This document shows, in pieces, positions 13,530 to 17,560 of a stretch of DNA of 17,560 bases. Under the pieces are notes generated by a model. It saw only the letters and a program-made list of their open reading frames with translations, did not search any database and had not been told where the DNA came from. The stretch is taken from NCBI GenBank assembly GCA_003524085.1, contig DOEC01000032.1, positions 1 through 17,560 on the forward strand, in the 5' to 3' direction. Both the position numbers and the translations under genes were made by a program. The first letter of the stretch is position 1. The number at the start of each line of letters is the position of its first letter. The DNA is from Bacillota bacterium. GTDB lineage: Bacteria; Bacillota_I; Bacilli_A; RF39; UBA660.

Positions 13530-15311
13530 TTATTTTGTTTTTGCAACTTGTCTAGTAGCGCCAGTACGTTCCCATCCTTCTAGAGTTTCACTTGTACTCC
13601 ATTTATAGATGTATCCGTTAGATACTTTACTTACTTTAGTTGCGTTATATTTAGATTTTAATACGCTTGAGTTACATGTAGAAGTTTTACTATTTAATGT
13701 TCCACCACTTGGGCAACTTAATGTTTTAGTTCCAGTTTTCTTTGAAGCATTATAACTTGATGTAACTGTCTTATAACATAACTTACCATTTAGTTTTTCT
13801 TTTGATGAACAAGTATAAACTGTCTCACCTTTTGTTATATAAGCATTATAAGTTGTTTCTTTTGTTGTATAACATGTGTTACCTTTAAGAGTATCACCTG
13901 AATTACAATAACGTTCTGTTTCTTCATCTTCCCATGTTGCTCTATAAGTGTATTCATTATATATTTTCTTATAACATTTAGTTCCACTTAAACTATATCC
14001 ACTTGGACAACTATAATCCCTATTTGCATCTACTGAAACAGTTGAAGTGCTTCCAGCAACTTTACATATAGTACCATTTAGTGTTCCACCATATGGACAA
14101 GTATATTTTACTTGACTAGTTGTTGTAATCTTACATGTATATTTACCATTTTGTGTTGTTAATTTACCTTTTGAACAACTATATGATGCATAATAGTAGA
14201 AAGTCTTTTTAATTGGACAAGCTGAATGATTATTACAAGTATATTCTTGAGCTGTTTTAATTAAAGTTCTACCACTTAATGGTTTTTCAGATCTAATTTT
14301 ACCATATTTCAAGTAATTAGAATTGTAAGAAGTTGTTTGTGTTCCACCAGTTTTTGTAGCATTATAACTATTACCATTATTTGTAACTTTCTTAACACAC
14401 TTTGTACCACTTAATGTATATCCACTTGGACAACTATAATTATATGTAGCTGTTTTAACATCATTATATGAATCTGTTACATAACACTTGCTACCCCATA
14501 GTTCTCCACCTTCTGGACAATAATATCCACCTTCGTAAATAGTTCTAGTGTAAGCTGTATAAGTGCTATTGTTACTTGTTCTACAAATCTTACCATCAAG
14601 TATATCTCCGTCTTTACAGTAGTAAACACCAGTTTTAGTAGTTTCTGTAGCTGCATGACTTTCTTCTTTAGTTACATAACACTTACCATTTTTAAGTGTT
14701 CCACCATTTGGACAGTAATATTCACTAGCACTTGTTACTTCAGTAGCTTTATAACTACTATTACCATATACATAACATACACCATCTTTTAGTGTTCCAC
14801 CACTTGGGCAAGTATAACTTACATTAGTCTTACTTGTAGCTTGTTTAAATTGATATTCAGTAACCTTTTCTTCTTTATCACAATCTTCACAGTAGTCATA
14901 GCATCCTAATGTTTTTTCAACAAAGTTCTTTTCAGTAGGACATACTAAGTTTACTTTTAAAGTGTAATCATTTTTGTTTTTAACAACTTGTACATATGAA
15001 GCTTCTTTATCACATTCGTTTCCATCTTTGTCAACGAATTCTAGTATCATATTTTTTCTAATCATTTCACCTAAAGTTATTTCAGCAGTATCACCAATAT
15101 TCTTTGGTAATCTTTCGTTAGTGTAATAACTTTCTGCTGCATCTTGCATGTATTTAATGTTTTCTCTAAATACATTACTGTAAAAAGGTGTCATGTTAGG
15201 TGTACTTTTCTTAAATAACCACATTAATAGTAGTACAAATAAGAATACAAACACAACTTTAATTATTATATCTTTCCAGTTTACGCCTGGATTTTTTTCA
15301 TTACTATACAT
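13530..15311 (-). CDS. Membrane-anchored pilin-like protein with about eleven Cys-rich repeats
   Basis: A 593-residue protein. Membrane helix at about 15-33 (IIIKVVFVFLFVLLLMWLF) after a short cytoplasmic head. Residues about 45-145 resemble a pseudopilin body of Firmicutes (NIKYMQDAAESYYTNERLPK, TLGEMIRKNMILEFVDKDGN, YTLKVNLVCP), though the usual prepilin cleavage motif is absent. From Cys168 to Cys546 there are about eleven units of 28-45 residues with pattern Y-x-C-P-x-G-G-T-L-x-x-G-x-x-C-Y followed by a Thr/Ser/Lys/Tyr spacer with NATK or KATE. This is a likely disulfide-stabilised stalk outside the cell. The last unit (about 565-593) keeps the spacing but has lost both Cys and has Trp instead. 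ATG 15311 with GGAGGAG. It is the second gene of the operon with 15329-16618, and its partner also has one membrane helix. No specific family name is recognised. Confidence 0.85.
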   Translation of the reverse strand: MYSNEKNPGVNWKDIIIKVVFVFLFVLLLMWLFKKSTPNMTPFYSNVFRENIKYMQDAAESYYTNERLPKNIGDTAEITLGEMIRKNMILEFVDKDGNECDKEASYVQVVKNKNDYTLKVNLVCPTEKNFVEKTLGCYDYCEDCDKEEKVTEYQFKQATSKTNVSYTCPSGGTLKDGVCYVYGNSSYKATEVTSASEYYCPNGGTLKNGKCYVTKEESHAATETTKTGVYYCKDGDILDGKICRTSNNSTYTAYTRTIYEGGYYCPEGGELWGSKCYVTDSYNDVKTATYNYSCPSGYTLSGTKCVKKVTNNGNSYNATKTGGTQTTSYNSNYLKYGKIRSEKPLSGRTLIKTAQEYTCNNHSACPIKKTFYYYASYSCSKGKLTTQNGKYTCKITTTSQVKYTCPYGGTLNGTICKVAGSTSTVSVDANRDYSCPSGYSLSGTKCYKKIYNEYTYRATWEDEETERYCNSGDTLKGNTCYTTKETTYNAYITKGETVYTCSSKEKLNGKLCYKTVTSSYNASKKTGTKTLSCPSGGTLNSKTSTCNSSVLKSKYNATKVSKVSNGYIYKWSTSETLEGWERTGATRQVAKTK

Positions 15312-15328
15312 AATATCTCCTCCTTAAT

Positions 15329-16618
15329 CTACTTTAATGTTAAACTATTATTATTTTCTTTATTGTAAGCAGCTTCTGCAACCATTCCGTAGAAGTCACT
15401 ATTGAATTTTGAATACAATTCTTTTTCTCCTTCAACTTCACAGTTTGCTTCATTTATTTCTTCAACTATTTGTGTAAGTGTAATATCTCTTCCTGTTATT
15501 TCATTTTTTACAACTACATCATAATCTAATTTTTCGTTAGCAACTGCTAGTGCAGCTGTATTTAAGAACATTGTATCTATAACAGCAGACATACCACTTG
15601 TTTCTAATGCATAAGCATCAATTTCATTATATCCATGTAAGTACCATGAGTTTAGTAATAAATTTGTAAATTCTTTTTGATAACTTGTAATATCTTCATC
15701 AGTAGTTATCATTTTACTTCTTATATCATTTATTTTAGTAGCTAATTTTTGAGCATTACTACCATCTAAGAATAACTTGCTATAATCAACTATTAAATCA
15801 TTCTTTTCACGGTTAGACATTCCAGTATTATGTTTATCAACACTGTAAGCCATTTCATTTGATAAAACTAAATTAATTTGATTTAATACATTACCAGCGG
15901 CTTCATAACTTACTTCATTTACTACTCCACCATTTATATATCTTAAGAAGTCTTCTATGTCTTCTAATGTTATATTTTGGTCTTTAGCATATGTATCAAA
16001 GAAAGGTTTAATTTCACTAGCTCTTTCATAAACAGCTTCTTCGTCACTAATGTTTACAAAGCCTTCTTCTACCTTAGTATCGTCTACTTCAGTGATGTTT
16101 GTATTGTTTTCACTTATTGGTTTTTTGTTTTGTTTACTACAGCTTACTACACCAATAGTAATTCCTAAAGCTGCTAGAACAGCAACTACTCCATAAAGTA
16201 TTTTTCTACTTGAAGTTTTGCTTTCATCAAACACTGGAGCGTCTTTAGTTTCTTCATTTGTTTCAGCATATTTACTTACTAAAGCTTCGCCTAACTCATT
16301 GTGTTCTTTTTCTAACTCAGATTTTTCTTTACCAATTAAGTATTTAGCCCCAACATCATTACTTTGATTTATGATGTTTTCTAGATTAGTTATTTTATCT
16401 TCTTGTTCTTGGTAAGTTTTGATATCATTTTCTAAGTCAGTAATAGCCTCTTTGATATCCTTAAGTTCTGGCTTAATTTCTTTAATTCTAGAAATTTCTT
16501 CCTTACCTAGTTCACTATCAATACTAGTTAACTTAGAGTATTCTTCTAGTAAAGCACTTGCCTTTGTTTTGTAGTCATTTAATATGTTATTTAATTTTTC
16601 CATGTATTCACTTGTCAT
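15329..16618 (-). CDS. Bitopic membrane protein with cytoplasmic coiled coil
   Basis: A 429-residue protein. Residues 1-120 are a Lys/Glu-rich helical region with long heptad stretches (for example SRIKEIKPELKDIKEAITDL), predicted cytoplasmic. One membrane helix at about 140-159 (ILYGVVAVLAALGITIGVVS) follows Lys/Arg, giving N-in, C-out topology. The extracytoplasmic part (about 165-429) is acidic and helical (ITLEDIEDFLRYINGGVVN, KNDLIVDYSKLFLDG, LNTAALAVANEKLDYDVVV). No known domain is recognised. ATG 16618 with AAGGGGG. It is the first gene of an operon with the Cys-rich pilin-like gene 17 bases downstream, so the two probably form one envelope structure. It has tandem promoters and an attenuator-like leader. 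Confidence 0.85.
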   Translation of the reverse strand: MTSEYMEKLNNILNDYKTKASALLEEYSKLTSIDSELGKEEISRIKEIKPELKDIKEAITDLENDIKTYQEQEDKITNLENIINQSNDVGAKYLIGKEKSELEKEHNELGEALVSKYAETNEETKDAPVFDESKTSSRKILYGVVAVLAALGITIGVVSCSKQNKKPISENNTNITEVDDTKVEEGFVNISDEEAVYERASEIKPFFDTYAKDQNITLEDIEDFLRYINGGVVNEVSYEAAGNVLNQINLVLSNEMAYSVDKHNTGMSNREKNDLIVDYSKLFLDGSNAQKLATKINDIRSKMITTDEDITSYQKEFTNLLLNSWYLHGYNEIDAYALETSGMSAVIDTMFLNTAALAVANEKLDYDVVVKNEITGRDITLTQIVEEINEANCEVEGEKELYSKFNSDFYGMVAEAAYNKENNNSLTLK

Positions 16619-16650
16619 ATTAATTCCCCCTTTGTGAATTACAAGTCTTT

Positions 16651-16679
16651 ATTATACAACAACTAACTTTAATAGTCAA
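16651..16679 (-). promoter_or_regulatory. Proximal promoter P2 of the envelope operon
   Basis: TTGACT (16674-16679), 17-base spacer, perfect TATAAT (16651-16656), 33 bases before the ATG. It lies downstream of the hairpin at 16693-16716, so its transcripts avoid that terminator. Confidence 0.85.
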
Positions 16680-16692
16680 TTATTATAATAAT

Positions 16693-16753
16693 AAAAATCT
16701 TCCAATTATGGAAGATAGTAGTGTCCTTTGTACTAACCTTATCCCCCATTGAT
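16693..16753 (-). ncRNA. Short promoter-to-terminator RNA, possible attenuator leader
   Basis: RNA from promoter P1 would start near 16753 and end at a perfect hairpin, ATCTTCCA-TAAT-TGGAAGAT followed by five T (16693-16716): about 60 nucleotides. The early segment GGGGGATA can pair with TATCTTCC, the terminator's 5' arm (8 pairs, two G-U), making a mutually exclusive antiterminator. It could be an independent small RNA or a regulated leader of the operon; no known riboswitch consensus is recognised. Confidence 0.6.
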
Positions 16754-16759
16754 GTATAA

Positions 16760-16788
16760 ATTATACCATATTAAGTACAAAAAGTCAA
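16760..16788 (-). promoter_or_regulatory. Distal promoter P1
   Basis: TTGACT (16783-16788), 17-base spacer, TATAAT (16760-16765) with extended TGG. It is the best promoter in the window and drives the 60-base RNA. Confidence 0.88.
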
Positions 16789-16812
16789 TACTTTTATAAA
16801 AAATGTATTTTT

Positions 16813-17138
16813 TTAAATACAAATTTTATTTTTAAACACTTTTAATTTCCTTCTAGTAAATAACTCAAGTAAATCACAGCATTCGCTTGGGTCTTCGTCT
16901 ATCCAGTCAAAAGATTTAACATCTGTTAAAAATTTAGGTTGTCTTCTTAAAATAAGCATACCAATTTCTAAGCAATGATATTTGTTTTGTCTTTTTCATA
17001 AACTAAATAACACGAGTTTTCACTACTATTCTTAATCTTTCCAACACGATTATCAAATGCATTTTTTTTAATTACATTTAAATACTTTAAAGTTTCACTT
17101 GATACACTTTCATTAATTTCAATAATTATTTTATACAT
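16813..17138 (-). pseudogene. Small unknown gene broken by a one-base frameshift
   Basis: ATG 17138 opens a frame starting MYKIIIEINESVSSETLKYL, which runs for 58 codons and hits a stop at a point where the -1 frame is open. One added base at GACAAAACAAAT (near 16984-16990) would join it to KYHCLEIGMLILRRQPKFLT, then SFDWIDEDPSECCDLLELFT, and so to UAA at 16813. The joined protein would be about 108 residues, cytoplasmic, with three Cys in the second half. The upstream ribosome site is weak (AAGAG). The site is not a canonical -1 slippery heptamer, so a deletion or sequencing error is more likely than programmed frameshifting. No family is recognised. An AT-only inverted repeat at about 16801-16824 overlaps the stop and may be a terminator. 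Confidence 0.6.
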
Positions 17139-17176
17139 AACTTAGCTCTTTTCTTGGATAATTTTTCTTTAAGTAC

Positions 17177-17182
17177 ATTATA
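17177..17182 (-). promoter_or_regulatory. Extended -10 for the frameshifted gene
   Basis: TGATATAAT on the minus strand, 38 bases before ATG 17138, without a good -35 because it sits just after the T run of the preceding terminator. Confidence 0.6.
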
Positions 17183-17195
17183 TCATCTTTCCCAT

Positions 17196-17227
17196 AAAAA
17201 AAAGAAGAACTATTTAAGTAATTCTTC
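17196..17227 (-). terminator. Terminator overlapping the end of the 112-residue gene
   Basis: GAAGAA pairs with TTCTTC across 12 bases, followed by eight T. The 5' arm encodes the last residues of the protein. Confidence 0.75.
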
Positions 17228-17548
17228 AATATCAACTATACTAATATTTTTAGCTTGAATATATTTTATAAGTGGATTTATTTCGTCATTAATAAGAGTA
17301 TTTTCTTTATATACATAGAAGTTTCCCTTATCTAAATTAACTAAAGTATTATGGTATACTTCTTTTGTAAAAATATATTTTGCTTTTAGGGTATTTAATT
17401 TTTTTTCTTTACAATGCTCTAGTGTTTCATTTGAACTTAATACTATGCAGTATGTTTTTTCATTTACATTAAAACTAGATAATACATCAGTAAATTTATC
17501 TAAATCAGACTCACTTGTACCATTATAAACTATTTTATTACCTTTCAT
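17210..17548 (-). CDS. Unrecognised small cytoplasmic protein
   Basis: A 112-residue protein with no signal peptide or membrane helix. The sequence alternates beta-like and helical parts: DLDKFTDVLSSFNVNEKTYC, IVLSSNETLEHCKEKKL, KAKYIFTKEVYH, GNFYVYKENTLINDEINPLI, KYIQAKNISIVDIEELLK. This could be a small alpha/beta fold. The ATG at 17548 has no visible ribosome site, and the frame stays open to the window edge, so the true start may lie beyond 17560. Next to it is the frameshifted small gene, transcribed in the same direction from its own promoter. I assign no function. Confidence 0.65.
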   Translation of the reverse strand: MKGNKIVYNGTSESDLDKFTDVLSSFNVNEKTYCIVLSSNETLEHCKEKKLNTLKAKYIFTKEVYHNTLVNLDKGNFYVYKENTLINDEINPLIKYIQAKNISIVDIEELLK

Positions 17549-17560
17549 ATAAATTTTTTT

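Noticed and set aside
13530..15311. CRISPR array, suggested by regularly spaced similar segments
   Set aside because: The similarity is at protein level (Cys-rich repeats) within one long open frame, with variable spacing and no identical DNA repeats.
9451..16735. Shared GACACTAC between the 9451 palindrome and the P1 leader
   Set aside because: An 8-base match is expected by chance in 17.5 kb on two strands, and the surrounding sequence does not align.
16660..16750. A 26-codon ORF starting ATGGGGGATAAG in the P1 leader
   Set aside because: It has no ribosome site, runs through the terminator hairpin and ends in a run of Ile codons from AT-rich sequence. It is probably chance.
16980..16995. 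Programmed -1 frameshift in the small gene
   Set aside because: The sequence CAAAACAAAT does not fit the X XXY YYZ slippery pattern, and no downstream pseudoknot or hairpin was seen.

Overview
The window is very AT-rich, uses strong AGGAGG-type ribosome sites and TTGACA/TATAAT promoters (often with an extended TGn -10), and ends genes with UAA, UAG and UGA while using UGG for Trp. This points to a low-GC Firmicute with the standard code. sigG and spoVIF-type sporulation genes, a ytxG-ytxH pair and a murG-ftsQ-sigG order resembling Bacillus suggest class Bacilli, probably an uncultured gut-type lineage with a reduced genome. The placement is inferred from gene content, not from a marker gene.

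Layout. Nearly everything is on the minus strand. From the right edge leftwards: an unrecognised small protein (17210-17548); a small gene broken by a frameshift (16813-17138); a two-gene envelope operon with tandem promoters and an attenuator-like small RNA (15329-16618, coiled-coil membrane protein; 13530-15311, pilin-like protein with about eleven Cys-rich repeats); a large membrane-anchored surface protein made of two tandem copies of one domain (10519-13308); a plus-strand coat-like small protein (10191-10487) divergent from trmB (9493-10110); an operon of lipoprotein, acidic low-complexity protein, ytxG and ytxH (7130-9400); spoVIF (6843-7082); a plus-strand family 2 glycosyltransferase (5313-6818); the murG - interrupted orf - ftsQ - sigG cluster (2187-5187); a CBS/DRTGG-type manganese pyrophosphatase (497-2110); and an XRE regulator with a downstream membrane gene running off the left edge (1-290).

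Most interesting element. The XRE gene and the large surface-protein gene, 13 kb apart, share an almost identical 160-base leader (301-460 and about 13321-13480). Homology runs from the predicted transcription start to the ribosome site, while the two promoters differ. Each leader contains a small ORF with its own ribosome site, and that ORF contains a run of nine G. In the surface-protein leader G9 keeps the frame open for 34 codons, and the stop codon falls in the loop of a terminator-like hairpin. In the XRE leader G9 gives the other frame and stops after 17 codons; one added G would restore the same C-terminus. This looks like a phase-variable leader peptide controlling an attenuator, apparently set ON for the surface protein and OFF for the regulator. 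The parts are visible in the sequence; the mechanism is inferred.

Other regulatory structure. The sigG and spoVIF ribosome sites both lie inside stable hairpins. An orf between murG and ftsQ carries an in-frame UAA. No tRNA, rRNA, CRISPR array, insertion sequence or phage gene was seen.
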